This document shows positions 33,784-45,466 of a DNA stretch of 64,000 nucleotides, piece after piece (the first letter of the stretch is position 1; the number at the start of each line of letters is the position of its first letter). The stretch comes from Rhynchosporium graminicola (taxonomy: Eukaryota; Ascomycota; Leotiomycetes; Helotiales; Ploettnerulaceae). The position numbers were made by a program, and so were the translations under genes. Where the stretch lies: NCBI GenBank assembly GCA_900074885.1, contig FJUW01000007.1, positions 1,817,609 to 1,881,608 on the forward strand, in the 5' to 3' direction. Below the pieces are notes generated by a model. It searched no databases and was not told the DNA's origin. It saw only the letters and a list, made by a program, of their open reading frames with translations.

Positions 33784-35451
33784 ATGGCGACCAATGGTAC
33801 ATTCGGCTCACAGGAGCAGTACAAGAGTACCACCGAGCAGTACCCAGCTACCTCAGGTGCCGCTGATGCCACCAGTGGTAATGCGTCGGGCAATGACCTT
33901 TCGAAGGACGAGGTTGGATGGTACTTCGTTGAGCAATATTACACCACCTTGAGCAAGTCCCCAGAGAAGCTTCACGTACGTATCGCAAGACTGTGTGTAC
34001 CTTCGCACGCTAATTAGCTACAGCTCTTCTATGGAAAGCTATCTCAATTCGTTTCTGGTCTCGAGGCTGAGGTTGCCCCAGTTTCCGTCGGCCGAAATGT
34101 AAGTCACCCGGCATCCTGCATCGCACCTCGAGCTAATTTCTGCAGGCCATCCAAGAGCGCATCAAGGATCTCGACTTCCAAGACTGCAAGGTTCGCGTTT
34201 CCAACGTCGACTCCCAGGGTTCGTACGACAACATCGTTATTCAAGTCATTGGTGAAACTTCAAACAAGTCCTCCGAGTTGAAGAAGTTTGTTCAAACATT
34301 CGTTCTTGCCCAACAACCTACTGGCTACTTCGTCCTCAACGACATCTTCCGATACATCAACGAGGAGGGAGAAGAGGAGCCTGTCGAGAACACTCAAGAG
34401 GAATCAGCAGCTGGACCACTCGTGGAGGATGTCGAGATGCCAAAGGCTCAGGCTGCGTCTGAGGAAGCTGCTGCTCCATTGGACGCTGAGGTAGTTGACA
34501 AGAAGCTCGAGGAGGTTGCTGAGCCAGAGCCAGTTGCTGAGATAGCCCCAACTACTAATGGCGCTCCAGCCCCTGAGGTTGAGGAGACACCTGCACCGGC
34601 TTCTAAGGTTGATCCTACCCCAGCGGCCGCCGAGAAGGCAGTTGAGGAGGAAGTCAACGAGCCAGAAAAGCCAAAGGCACCTGTCCCAAGCCCTGCGATC
34701 ACTCGTGCTCCATCCACTACTAAGCCAGCAGCCCCCGCTCAACCTACCGGCCCACCAAAGCCACTCAGCTGGGCAAGCAGAGCCGCAGCAGCTGTCGGTT
34801 CGGCTCCTAAGCCTGCTGTCCCAGTCATCGCTCCAAAGGCTTCTACACCGCCAACTCAGGCTCGTCAAGCTCCAGCATCTGCCAAGCCTGCTCAAGCTCC
34901 TGCTCCAACTCCTGCACCCGCACCAGCTCCCGAGACAGATAATGAGAACGGTGCTGGATGGCAAAGTGTAGGGAATGACCACCAAAAGAAACAGAACCGA
35001 CCACAATCTATTTCCGGTCCACCTGAGAAGGAGGGTACCATGGGATACGTCCGAAACGTTACCGAGAAGGTTTCTACTGAGGATCTCCGTACTGCTTTGA
35101 GCGGCTTCGGAAACTTGATCTACTTCGATGTCAACCGTGCTAAGGTAGGGCTTGATCTATCTCCTAGAGTTTCATGACTAACGACGTGACCAGAACTGTG
35201 CGTTTGTCGAGTATTCGGCTCCAGAGGGTTACCAAGCCGCAGCTGCCGCCAACCCACACCAAGTTTCTGGAGAAGCTATTTACGTTGAGGCTCGTCGACC
35301 CAAGCCAAGTGCTTATGGAGGAAACGGATACGGTGGAGCACGTGGAGGTCTCAACCAACGGGGCCGTGGTCAATTTCAAAACCGTGGCCGTGGTGGTGGA
35401 GGTCCTCCTCGAGCTGGTCGTGGAACAAGCAGACCTTCCATGCCCTGCTGA
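33784..35451 (+). CDS. NTF2-domain/RRM RNA-binding protein, G3BP/Bre5-like
   Basis: Four exons, 33784-33975, 34024-34098, 34146-35144 and 35194-35451, give 507 residues. An NTF2-like domain (about 38-165) begins at VGWYFVEQYYTTLSKSPEKL and includes LFYGKLSQFVSG, then the exon-3 start AIQERIKDLDFQDCKVRVSN and FVLAQQPTGYFVLNDIFRYI. A 240-residue Pro/Ala/Glu-rich linker follows. Next comes an RRM (about 395-470) with GYVRNVTEKVSTEDLRTALS and NCAFVEYSAPEGYQAA. The C terminus has RGG-type repeats (QRGRGQFQNRGRGGGG). This order is that of metazoan G3BP and yeast Bre5. These proteins bind RNA and the deubiquitinase Ubp3/USP10 and take part in stress granules and ribophagy. The cytoplasmic role is inferred from the family. 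All introns are 45-49 nt and in frame. Confidence 0.93.
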
Positions 35452-35799
35452 CTTGCAAGGAACACGTCAATGCTGTGCACGCGGATTGTGGTGCGTGCTT
35501 TCGATGCTGCAACTGCTTGAGGAAAGATGGAGAACAAGTAGGTCTCAACGTGGTTGGAGGGATTTAGGAAGAAGTAATGATTCTGGAAGTGTATCTATTA
35601 AGCTACGTAAATGGTATGTCGTAACGTACAAGGCAGTGTTCCTAGGAGACTCTCGGTATCAATCAAGTCTACAATTTCTCCCCTTGCCACTCGTCTCTCA
35701 AGCAAATCGACAGTGCCTACACCGAAATGTGAACCAGGTTACATCTTATCGACGACCTTTAAAGTAGATAAATAGACTAAGCTGTAGCGTAATACCATG
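35452..35799. other. Intergenic 3' region
   Basis: About 350 bp between the ends of the convergent NTF2-RRM gene and the SRR1-like fossil. It is presumably 3' UTR. The frame open to 35767 overlaps it but is a shadow of the preceding gene. Confidence 0.5.
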
Positions 35800-37101
35800 T
35801 CACTGACAAGAGGCAACTTCTGTGGCAATTCTAAATTGCAATATTAACTTGTGTAAGTTGCTGTCGTTCAGCTGAGCGTCATCAGGAGAGACCGGAAAAT
35901 CGTAGCTTTGATGTTCTTGCCACATCTGCTGGGTCCGAGGAGAATCTGCGTCTGCCCACGGTTTTCTATCCGCACGATATCAGTGCTATTCGAAGTCAGA
36001 AAAGTAGATCTTACTCAGAGTCATTGAAAGCTCCAAATCCATCACTGATCACAAGAGCAGGACGTGCAATATCAGCAAGGATCTGCTTGACTGGTGCACT
36101 AACAAAAGGTGAAAATACAATAGACTCCTCATTGATCTCTGAGAACCCTCCGGCCCCAAACTTTCCAAGAATCTCAAATCCATACTCCTCCAAGATTTTC
36201 TGCGACTGCATAGTATAATCGGGGTCCTGGGCCAGCTATCGAATTCTTTTCTTGGCTGACTTGCAACAAACATCCGCCAATGTCATCGCAATCGAGTGTT
36301 GTACTATTATGAGATCTTGCTCGCTCATCTTGGTCACCGAATCCTGCTTCGTCAATTCGTTCTGTCTCGACATCCACTCCGGAAGTTCACGGCACATGTC
36401 ACCGATCCCAAAACAAATTATTTTGGTTACCTTCCTCGCGGCGAGATGCTTTTCAATCAGTGTACTCAGAACTTTGCAGCTCACACTGTTGTCCCAAGAA
36501 AGCTTGACCTTTTCAAACTTCAAGTCCCGGAGTTCCTTGAACTCCCGAAAGTTCAATAGTGTATGGTTCCTCCATTTTGGCAGTTACGAGCAGTGATATG
36601 TCTGGCGGATCCTTTGGCTGTTCTTTGACAAGTCGCCAGTAGTCTCGAAATTCGACGTATGGAACCCTAACAGTATTTAGGATCAGCTTGTGTACACAAA
36701 GAATGGATTGCTACTTACCAGATTGGGTTTGTAATGCCGAAATTGGGATTTTTTATATAGGCCAGGCTACCATCGATACGACAAACCGTGAAAACGTTAA
36801 GACAAGTAGAATGAGCGAGTTGATTCTCAACATCCCTGAGACCTTGTTTCTCCCACAGCTTGATCCCCGAATTATACAGATCTGCTGCACGCTGGCTGCT
36901 GGTTCTCCACTCGGAGCAGCCGTAATCCAGCACAACGTCGGACAGCTGAGGGCTTCCGGGTCCTGTCAGTTCCGGAACCTTATTGCTCGCCACCATGTTG
37001 TCGAGGATAGCGGAAATGCCACCGTGGACGTCGAGATTAGGAACAGTTACGAGATGCTGATGAGATCTGTGCGCAATCTTCAAGGTGGCAGAAAGGTTCA
37101 C
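35800..37101 (-). pseudogene. SRR1-like domain protein gene with stop and frameshift
   Basis: On the minus strand, exon pieces 37101-36719, 36666-36015 and 35965-35800 are joined by two normal 49-52 nt introns (gtaagt/ttag, gtaaga/atag). The product reads HLVTVPNLDVHGGI, W|VPYVEFRDYWRLVKEQPKD, ITLxGIGD-like KIICFGIGDMCRELPEW, QHSIAMTLADVC, DPDYTMQSQKILEEYGFEIL, FSPFVSAPVKQILADIARPA and GAFNDSE|KPWADADSPRTQ. This is the SRR1-like domain of fungal proteins, related to plant SRR1 of light/clock signalling; its biochemical role is not settled. Two lesions break it. A frame change lies just after EEPYTI at about 36554-36558. An in-frame TAG sits at 36236-36238, between KKRIR and LAQDPDYT. No ATG is visible at the 5' end, so a first exon may be missing or undetected. 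Confidence 0.75.
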
Positions 37102-38122
37102 ACGTCAAGATATGCCTACCTTACCAGGCAAGGACACTTGTAAAATAATCGTCAAGTGTCGGCCACTGAACGGTTCGGTATATGGATAGAGGCAAAAAGA
37201 AGGTGATCACCAGGGGACGGGTCTTTGATAGTTCTTTTTAAGAAAGTTTATTCAAAATTGAACATTGTACCTTCAAGAGAATAAAACAAGAGCTAGGAAC
37301 GGTACTCAATAGCAGATGCGGGGCAGGATTTAGGGCAAGCGTTTAATTAATCCTGTTCAACTATACTAGGTAGTACGAAATCAATTGTTTCGTTACGAGG
37401 CCGCAAGGCAACTAGAGACACACACCCACACGCTCCTCCCCATCTCTAGCCCCATGTACTCCATCGGGATTCCCTTAGGGAAGGGCAGGGGTGTGATGAC
37501 ACGTAGTCAGGTGACCTCGATTGTGCCCTGCCAAGGACCACACACTGAGCTAATTGAATGAAGACCTATCCAATTAGATCAAAAGCCATGAGTCTGTCGA
37601 TTTCTCGTCACATTAAAGAAAATAAGGCAAGGTTAGGCTGTTAATGTAATGAGTTCTACTTTAGCTCATTCATGCACTTAAAGTGTCCAATGTCCTCCCC
37701 CCCTCTCCTTTCCAGCAACCAAAGCAAAGCGAGTCATAATCCAATCAACACTTGCAACAACCAATACAGAACAGAACCAGGTGGTATAAGTGAAGCCAAA
37801 CGCAGCTCTCCCGTGATGGAGCAAAAATCTAGTCGAACCCGTGGCGGAAAGAGAAATACTCATAGAAAAACAACGCTCAAATGCCTGCTCACCTTCGTAC
37901 ATGAGACCGTCCGTCTCTTGATATCCTAGCCTTAATACAGCTTCCGCCATGTGCTTGTGCGCGTGTACGTGTATGCGTTCTCTGGATGGTATGCGAATCC
38001 AATTCCGGATGTTACGAGGAACAATCGCTGCCTGTCCTCCATCGCCCTTCGCTCCCTTTGAACTATTAAAACCATTCCAGTGTTGGTGTCCATATCATTG
38101 GCAAAATTTCCTTCCTCCGCAT
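37102..38122. other. Intergenic region
   Basis: About 1 kb. No coding region was recognised; short open frames at 37672-37950 occur on both strands at the same place and look like chance. It holds the 3' UTR of the next minus-strand gene on its right side. Confidence 0.5.
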
Positions 38123-38667
38123 TTAAGCAGCAACCTTCTCACTCTCCGGCACATTCTCCTCCTTCCCGGTGTTCTTGCTGCGGACTCTCATGACCGCATC
38201 CTGGCCTCCCATCCTCCTGCCCAAGGCGCGTTCCAACTTGGCACCCAACGCCAGACTGCTGAGATGTTCGGTCTTCTCTTTGCTCGGCACGAAGCGCTGC
38301 GTAGCGAGCTTCTTGTTCTCGAGCTTGAGGAGCCCTTCTTCGATGTCTTTGATTTCCTGGTGCGCCGAGTCGGAGGAGCGGTTGGTTTGGACGGTGTTGG
38401 TGACTGAGGGGGCAGCACTGTAGGTAGAGAAGCGGGCGGAGGTACGCTTAGACGTTATCTGAGGTGTGGACATTGTTAGATTGCTTGCTTCGTATTGTAG
38501 GTAGTTGTGTAGTGTTGTGAGAAGTTCGAGGCAGGTCCTAGACAGGTGTGCAAATAGAGGAAAGTTGGGAATTGAGAGTTGAGCTGTGCAAAAGGGATGT
38601 AGGAAAGAGAAGAGAGACTCACGCTTGGAGCCATGATAGGACGCGAGGATTCCAATGAAGCACCCAT
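38123..38667 (-). CDS. Small basic fungal protein, unknown function
   Basis: Exon 1 is 38667-38623 (MGASLESSRPIMAPS) and exon 2 is 38458-38123, giving 126 residues. The 164-nt intron has donor gtgagt and acceptor cctcag. The joint gives MAPSITSKRTSARFSTYSA. Inside the intron, 15 nt before the acceptor, an in-frame ATG (38473) would give an alternative 116-residue form starting MSTPQITSKR. The protein is hydrophilic and mostly helical. A stretch of regularly spaced charged residues, HQEIKDIEEGLLKLENKKLA, may form a coiled coil. It is followed by RFVPSKEKTEHLSSLALGAK and RALGRRMGGQD. It looks like a conserved short fungal protein, but I do not know its role. No signal peptide or membrane segment is present. 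Confidence 0.65.
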
Positions 38668-40472
38668 CTTGAATCCGTTTCAGGTTTTCTGATCAGGGAT
38701 GAAGGTTAATTGTGGATTGCTCGAACAGCGTTCAGTTGTGCTGAAGGGGGTGTTGTAGTGGAGGCAGTTCTCAGCTGAGACCGGAAGCTGGCTGGGTTGT
38801 TGAGATCGTCGTGTTGTGTGCCGTTCCTAAGGGGAGGAGGGGATGCTGCTAACGATACTAGAATCCGGCAATGAAAGGAGATGCGGTTGGAGTTTTGCTT
38901 CTTTTCGTTCTAGTGCGTCTTGGAGTCGGTCGGGATGCAGGATTAGGTTTGTTTATTCGTCACCGACGTCCTGCCACGAGGACGAAGTCTTAATGCCAAA
39001 CAGGAGGTGATCCCTGAGCTTTTTGGGGTGGACCGGCTAGCAAGTGTCAAGTCAAGACAGCCGGGCCGGAACGATCGCCGAATAATTTTAGCTGGCGGCA
39101 ATGATCTTCAATTGTCTGTTCGATGTCTCAGATCCTTGCTTTGTGCTCGTTCGAATGCCTTTGTCTGATGTGACAATTCGAGTGAACAGGTATGTTGAGT
39201 ATCAAGAAGGCGTTGGTTGTGAGGTTGCCGAGACGTTATGATTGAAGCTTGCTGCTTCTGCGTTAGGCTGCGGGTGGCTGGCATGCATATAGCAGCTTGA
39301 CTGTACGAAGTATAACCACGAATTTAATGACAAGAACGCTATCCTCAGAGGCTCTAAGATCATTCACAGGATGGTTCTCACGTCCGAGATGATCCGGCCA
39401 AGCAAAATGAAAGATACTCCGATATTCAATTCCCCGAAGTTACTGCAGCTCGAAGACAACAAAGATGTTCATTTGTCTCAGTTGGCCTGTGTAGCCAGCT
39501 AAGTAACCACAATACTTATATTCTTAGGACCCTGCACCACCAGCACGGGGAAAAGTACGCAGAAAACGTGGCAAGCAGGGCCTATATAGGTCTGCTCGTA
39601 TAATCTCGGCACTCGAGATATTTAAGGTTTCAACACGAGCCGCGATGATGAAAGAAAGTTCTCACTGCTGATGTTTACGGTTTACCAGTCAAAGGGAAGT
39701 TGAGCATTATTTTATTCAGCCGCCTTGGAAATGATATTCCCTGGTGGTTTATGTATTGCTTGAAAGGATCGCAGGATCTGTTGCATCCCCAATATCTATT
39801 TCTGGACGCGGCATGAATATCGTCGTCCCTGTAATATCATTTGTAGTACTAGAGCCGGTTGCTTCAAGGGAAGTGCTCCAGGACCGATGAACCAGCGGCG
39901 ATAATACCGATCAGTTGTTTGAAAGATCAAACATACTTCAACACTTTTCTGGGAGGTGTAATCTACTTTTCGGTACCATGCAAGCTGCTTTAGGTATCTT
40001 GATATTTGATCACAGAGATCATGTCGCGATACGATGATTCCAGGACTTCACTTGATTACTATAGTAATTTCGCGAAAGTGTCCTAGGACTTTGGCTCTGT
40101 ACAACAACCTAAAAAGCTGGTTTGATCTATCTTATTTTGATACGAGGATAACAAAGTCATGAAGCGACTCCAGGATTTCAACTTAGCATTGCCATCAATA
40201 AGTTAGACATTAGTAACAAAAGACCCTAGCAATTCGTGTTGCAAGAGTCTTCAAATTCACCAATATTTGTCGCCTTTCCCTTGATATTGATAAGCAGCGT
40301 CAAAAGGTGCAGATCAGAAAAGGGCTCGCTTAATCTGAAGCTCCAAAATGTTAACGCAATGGAAGCCGCCAACAATTTCTTACCGAAGCATCAAATTTTG
40401 ATATCCGCATCATTCATCTTCCTGCAAAGGCGAACAATCCTTTTCCTAGCACCAGCCTTCATGACATTCAAA
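38668..40472. other. Gene-free 1.8-kb region
   Basis: No recognised coding region between two divergent genes. An open frame runs from 40236 into the first exon of the TPR gene; Mets at 40362 and 40461 are in that frame, but the residues look non-coding until 40473. Confidence 0.5.
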
Positions 40473-42683
40473 ATGCCGAAACCAAAGCAATTCACCAAAA
40501 TGCCTAAGAAGAGGTCGAAGCATGTTCAGTCGGTAGGCATCAAGCTCAGGTAGGACAAGAAAAGTGGAAGAATGACAATCGATCGTAGGTTCCGGAGACA
40601 GCCGACGAGTACCTGGCAGGTAAGATATCTATAACTCAGATTTAATTATGTGATAACTTACATTATATAGCTGGTGTAGACTTTGAAGAAGCTGGAGAGA
40701 AGTGGCGAGGGGGAGATGCAGCAAAGGTGTGGAAGCCCATCACATGAGAGTCACGTGGCTAACCTGTTTTCAGTCAACACGATTTTTCGTCCGAGCTATT
40801 GACTGCTATGATGAGGCCTTGAAGAAGTTCCCGAATTCGTTTGATCTGGCATATAATAAGTAAGTCCTTGTCATTGTCGATATGTATATCTGCTAATGTT
40901 GCGTGCAGAGCCCGAGTCCAGTATGAGCTCACCCAACATCCCAAACTATTGCGACTATTGCCTGGCAGCCTACTTGATCTACTTCAAACGGCTTTGACCA
41001 GTAGCCAGTTCGCGTTGAGTTTGAACGAGGAGAACGCAGATGCTTTATTGTAAGTGCAGACAAGCTTCACCCTCACCTTGACCTTTCAACTTTGAGATGT
41101 CTTGAGTTGGCGAACCTCGAACAAACACGCTCTTCCCCTCGCTCTTTCATACCTCAACTACCCTTTCGAACTCTATCCGTGCGCATCAATTCTTACAATA
41201 AGATGGCACAACTCGTTTCACCACCGCCTATTCGAGCGAAACTGTCAACATTTGCTAAAATCCTTAGCAATTTGGCGCAGGTCCTCACAAGTCTTGCGGA
41301 GAACTTGTCAGAGTCGTCGACAGATGGATCGACACTTGACCTGATTGAACAAGCTCTCAGACTCTTCCAACTTTGTCTTGAATGTCAAGAGAAGCAAGCT
41401 AAGGAATCTGCTGCTCAAGCACAATTGGCGGAGTCCATGTTATCTAACAACGGTGATGCTCCGCATGGCCAACCTACCGACGTCGTCGATTCCGAAGAAA
41501 GTGGCATCTCTGTGTCAACCGCGTCAGCTATGGATATCGATGATGGTAAAGAACCAGCTCAAGATGAGAGATGGGCTAGTATCGTGGAGCCTGTTACTAA
41601 TGATGTCCTGCTTGATACTGTTCTTGCACAGCTCGAGACTCTGTCCCAGCTTTGTGGTCTCATGCTAAATGTTTCCGAGGAAGCCATTGGCCGGGTGGAG
41701 ACTTACGCGAAGGATCTAATTAATTTCAAGTAAGTTGTTGCTCGTCTACCAGATTCCTGTCTCTCTCGCTGTGACTATACACCTTGTAGGGTTTCATTTC
41801 AACAACTTGAATCATATGAATTCCATATCTTCATATCTGCAACAGCTTCCATCTAAAATCCCGTCATAGGCTCGACCAATATGTCACCGGCACCGATCGC
41901 TTCCTCGAAGCCAACATCACCAAAGCCAACTTCCTCTGCGCCTTCACAAACCTACAATTCCAAGCCAATCTAACAGACATCAATCGCTACGCCGAAACAA
42001 TTCAAACAGCCTATTCCACAATCACCCTCGAAGCCTCAGCTGAAGGTCTATGCTCCTATGCTGAGGCTCTTATCGCATTCAATTCCTCAGCTCGTATTCT
42101 CACTACCACCAACCCGAAGGTCAACAGCCGCGATACTCTTGCAGCGCGTTGGTTAGCTCTCAGCAAAGCGCTAACGCACCTGACAGCCGCGAGTAAGATC
42201 CCAGAGGTCGATAATATCGTGAAGATCCATATCGCTCGTGGCGACGTTGAGGTGTCTAGGTTTCAGTTGGGGCATACGGATATTGTTTTCGAACCGGCAA
42301 GGGATAACAGTGAAGTTTTGCTGAAGAACGCGGGTAAATTCTATGTGGGAGCTAAGAATCTGGCGAGTACCCTTGGATGGGAGGATGAAGTGAGTTGTTT
42401 CTCTTTTATTCTTTAGCTCGTGAGTCTGAGAAAGGGGGAATCGCGCAGCTTCACAGGACTGGTGTGGAGATTGATTGCAGGTGATGAATAGTTGGCTAAC
42501 AAGATATAGGGCATCGAGGCTGCGTTCAAGCAAGCACTAGTAAAAGGCTTATTAGGTGATGGAAACGAGTTGAAGGTAGGACTGCACGAAGCTCAGAAGG
42601 GTACTGCCTTGCTTGTTGAGCTACTTGAGGACGGATTGGTTACCCGCGAGCAATTGCATAAGATGGACATCAAGGACTTTTAG
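40473..42683 (+). CDS. TPR-like repeat protein, nuclear/nucleolar type N terminus
   Basis: Eight exons give 509 residues: 40473-40532, 40589-40619, 40671-40726, 40774-40859, 40909-41049, 41268-41729, 41870-42389 and 42510-42683. The N terminus is very basic (MPKPKQFTKMPKKRSKHVQS), like a nuclear localisation signal. Helical repeats follow: EYLAAGVDFEEAGEKWRGGD, STRFFVRAIDCYDEALKKFP, FDLAYNKARVQYELTQHPKL and LTSSQFALSLNEENADALFN. After an acidic Ser-rich linker (about 225-260) come more helices such as LEQFDQY-like KLDQYVTGTDRFLEANITKA, ending at EQLHKMDIKDF. Junctions are all in frame and recreate continuous helical repeats. TPR proteins act as scaffolds or chaperone adaptors; I do not recognise a named orthologue. 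The 218-nt fifth intron is the longest. A Met at 40461 could add four residues. Confidence 0.8.
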
Positions 42684-44252
42684 ATGTGGACCGGCGACTT
42701 CTGCAAGAATATAGTAGGATAGAACCGTAGTAGTAGAGGATTAATACTGAATAATTCTACATTTTACCTTGGTTGCAGAAGCTTGATATACTATATTCTT
42801 CTGATTACTTCCGATGTCTGGCAATGGCATTTGGTTACGACGTTCTGAGCACCTTATCATAACCGGATGTGGTTGAAAGTCTAAATGGCAAGATTAACTA
42901 TCTTCTCCTCGATTTTTGACAGACGAGACAATGCAGCAATACCCAGCAATCCGTCTCGTCTATCAAATCTATCCCCATCCCAGTCCATCGCTCATCTCTC
43001 CTCGCGTCAATCCAGCGCCTTCCCACGCTTCCAACCCACATAACACTCTCCATCAAAGAAATCCTTTCCCCCAACCTCAAACACTAGTAAATCATCCTCG
43101 CGAGACCGCCACTCTTTGATATTATCCAGTGAGTGCGGTGAGCTACATCAACAGTCACGGCGCTCATGGTTTTCAAGGCCCAACAACATAGCGTACTACT
43201 CCAGTCTTACCACCTTAGTAGAAGAAAAAAGAGGGGATGAGATCGATAGAGATACTCCGGATATGAGTAAGGTCATGTTATAACCGGACTACGTGAAGAA
43301 GCAGATGAAGGACACAGGAATCAAAAAGCGAGCGTAGGCGCTCGCACTTAAGAGGGGATGACGTTAGAGCCTTAGGATATATATAAACTGGTTCTAAGAT
43401 ACCGCAGAAGGCTAAGGGGTATATCGCTTTCGAAGGGAGAGTTTCCCTCTCTCTTCTTTTTTTAGTATTAGTAAAGCATTCGAAGTGCCTCCTATATCTT
43501 CTGTTCCGGCCTGAATTCTAGTACTGTGACTCTATAACGTTGTAGTACCCCGGGATACCGAATGGGGAACTTGGAATCGTTTGCTTTTTGGTGTTTAGAT
43601 TTTGCCATTGGACTTTTGGGGGAGGAGCTTGTTGTTTTTGAGGGTCGGGTTGAGCGACTTATATAAACGGAATCTCTTTAAGAATACCTGTGAATTAATG
43701 CGATCCTATTGTACTGGATGTCGAAAGGGTTACTTACTGTAGTATTGCAGTTCGTGTCAATCCCTGTTTTCTATGTTTGAGATCAGTCATGTATTTGCAT
43801 CCCGGTTCTCGATAGGTTCAAAAGTTTGTCGAAAGCAATACACAAGTTTCAATTCATGACATTCTGTTGATAAAAATGTATCCTAATCACAAAGGAATCT
43901 CTAAAAGAGCAGATATCACAAATAGTAGATTCCTCGGCGGTGTTTGTGAACAAGATGTATTAGTCTTACGAGTATCAAAGTATGGGCGAAAGCTGATATT
44001 CCTTCTATAATTTCGGGAAGAAGATACAGTGCCAAGATTTTCAGACATGGCCGCCTAAAGCCTGTTCTTTTGATACAAGGCAGATGTCAGATGAGACTAG
44101 AAGGACTTTGTTTACTTTCTCGTGGAGTTGGTGACGTTGGAAATTGCCGAAGCGGTTTTGCCGAGAGAGTCCGTGCAACTCCAAATGACGCGCCCGCGAA
44201 ACAGCAATTTGACACAGAGTTGTGTATTTCGAGACAATACATCAATAACATC
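42684..44252. other. Intergenic region with a possible LTR
   Basis: About 1.6 kb without a recognised gene. It includes an LTR-like stretch (43276-43538) listed separately and, at the right, the upstream region of the Ap4A phosphorylase fossil. Confidence 0.5.
43276..43538. repeat. Possible solo LTR
   Basis: The stretch begins TGTTATAACC and ends near ctctataacg, about 263 bp. Inside are a TATA-like atatatataaac (about 43377-43389), a 7-bp hairpin gcgagcg/cgctcgc (43328-43345), and a pyrimidine run ccctctctcttcttttttt before the right part. This resembles the layout of fungal LTRs. Against it: no target-site duplication is visible and the right end is not CA. No retrotransposon coding sequence is nearby. 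Confidence 0.25.
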
Positions 44253-45333
44253 ATGGCGACGCTCCGAAATCTACCAGCTCTTGTTCGGAAGAAATTTTCA
44301 TCTGCGCAACAGCAGGGTGATCTCACGTTTTACGCGACACAGGTGTGCATTCTTCAATGCCGCGGTCTTCCAGTAAGTGGCTTGCCAAAATCAAACCCCC
44401 CTCTATCAATTCTCGTTTTCAAGACTAAGAGCCCATGACAGTTTCAACTGCGCTTCTCCCCAAGTCTTGCAAACAAGCCCAAGTCCAACAAAACGAAGGC
44501 TGCGTCCTCAGAACCCTTCGACTCTTTCGAAGATCCACCAGCAGGCCTCCACATCACGTCCCTCCCACCATCCCATTTCATCGTCCTGAGCAAATTCCCT
44601 GTCATCCCAGACCACTTTATTCTTGCTACAAAAGACTTCAAATAGCAGACTGAATTGCTGGAGAAAGATGATCTGGAGGCCGCCTATGCTTGCTTAAAGG
44701 CGTACAGAGATGACGGGGAGGAGTTATTCGGGTTCTTCAATTCCGGAGAACATTGCCGCACAGACATATCCAGTTTCTGCCAGTCAATTCTATGCGGAGT
44801 GGGATTGAACCAGGGGATGACTGGGAAGTCCTAGTGGATAGTTTAATCAAAGAACCTCAGCCTGGTACGTATGTCGTACGTGGTATACTATGAAAGTGCT
44901 GACAGCTCTAGCATTACCCTTTTCATACTTTTCTGCTCGTATTCCTGATAATGCTTCGCCCGAACAGCTTCATCGTACATACGTTGATCTTCATAGTCGA
45001 GCATGTTCGTTGGTCACGAGCTCCGATGCCGTGACTACAAGTCCGTCATTTTCAAAATCGTCTATCAGCTATAATCTTGGCTTTACTGATCGAGCGATGA
45101 TTCTATGCCCTCGGATGTCCGAGGGATTGAACATCGTGGATAGCTCGGGGAACGTCATCGGGCCCATTACCCTGAAAGGTACCATTCTCGGAGGTAAACT
45201 CCTGGTGAAAAGTGAAGAAGAATGGAATACGTTAAGGCACGACATTACAAAATTAACAGACATCCTACAATCCATTGGCATAGCAACCGCTTTGGAGCAA
45301 GGAGGTCTACTACAAAGATCCAATCGATGGTAA
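44253..45333 (+). pseudogene. Ap4A phosphorylase (ATP adenylyltransferase) gene, disabled
   Basis: Three exon pieces, 44253-44372, 44442-about 44878 and about 44911-45333, have good splice sites. They read NLPALVRKKFSSAQQQGDLT, FQLRFSPSLANKPKS, LPPSHFIVLSKFPVIPDHFI, then TAG at 44643-44645, then QTELLEKDDLEAAYACLKAY, ELFGFFNSGEH, PHRHIQFLPVNSMRSGIEPG and finally SYNLGFTDRAMILCPRMSEG and LLVKSEEEWNTLRHDITKL. This is the Apa1/Apa2 family, which splits diadenosine tetraphosphate in the cytoplasm. Two lesions are clear. One is a CAG-to-TAG change after ATKDFK. The other is a loss of about 13-14 bases plus frame between GEH and PHRH (about 44750-44756), which removes the SGASQ segment of the catalytic site while HRHIQ remains. 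The encoded enzyme cannot be functional as read. Confidence 0.85.
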
Positions 45334-45466
45334 ATCGCTATCATTTTGGTCTACAGAATCAAACGAATTGCTATGGTACATGCAAGGCTTGTTGTATAAG
45401 CATCAGAAAGCCATCCCGAATCACAGTCATACTCCTACACAGCTAGCCCAATGATCCACCGTTAGC

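Noticed and set aside
34404..35006. 200-codon open frame on the minus strand
   Set aside because: Antisense shadow of the Pro/Ala-rich linker of the NTF2-RRM gene.
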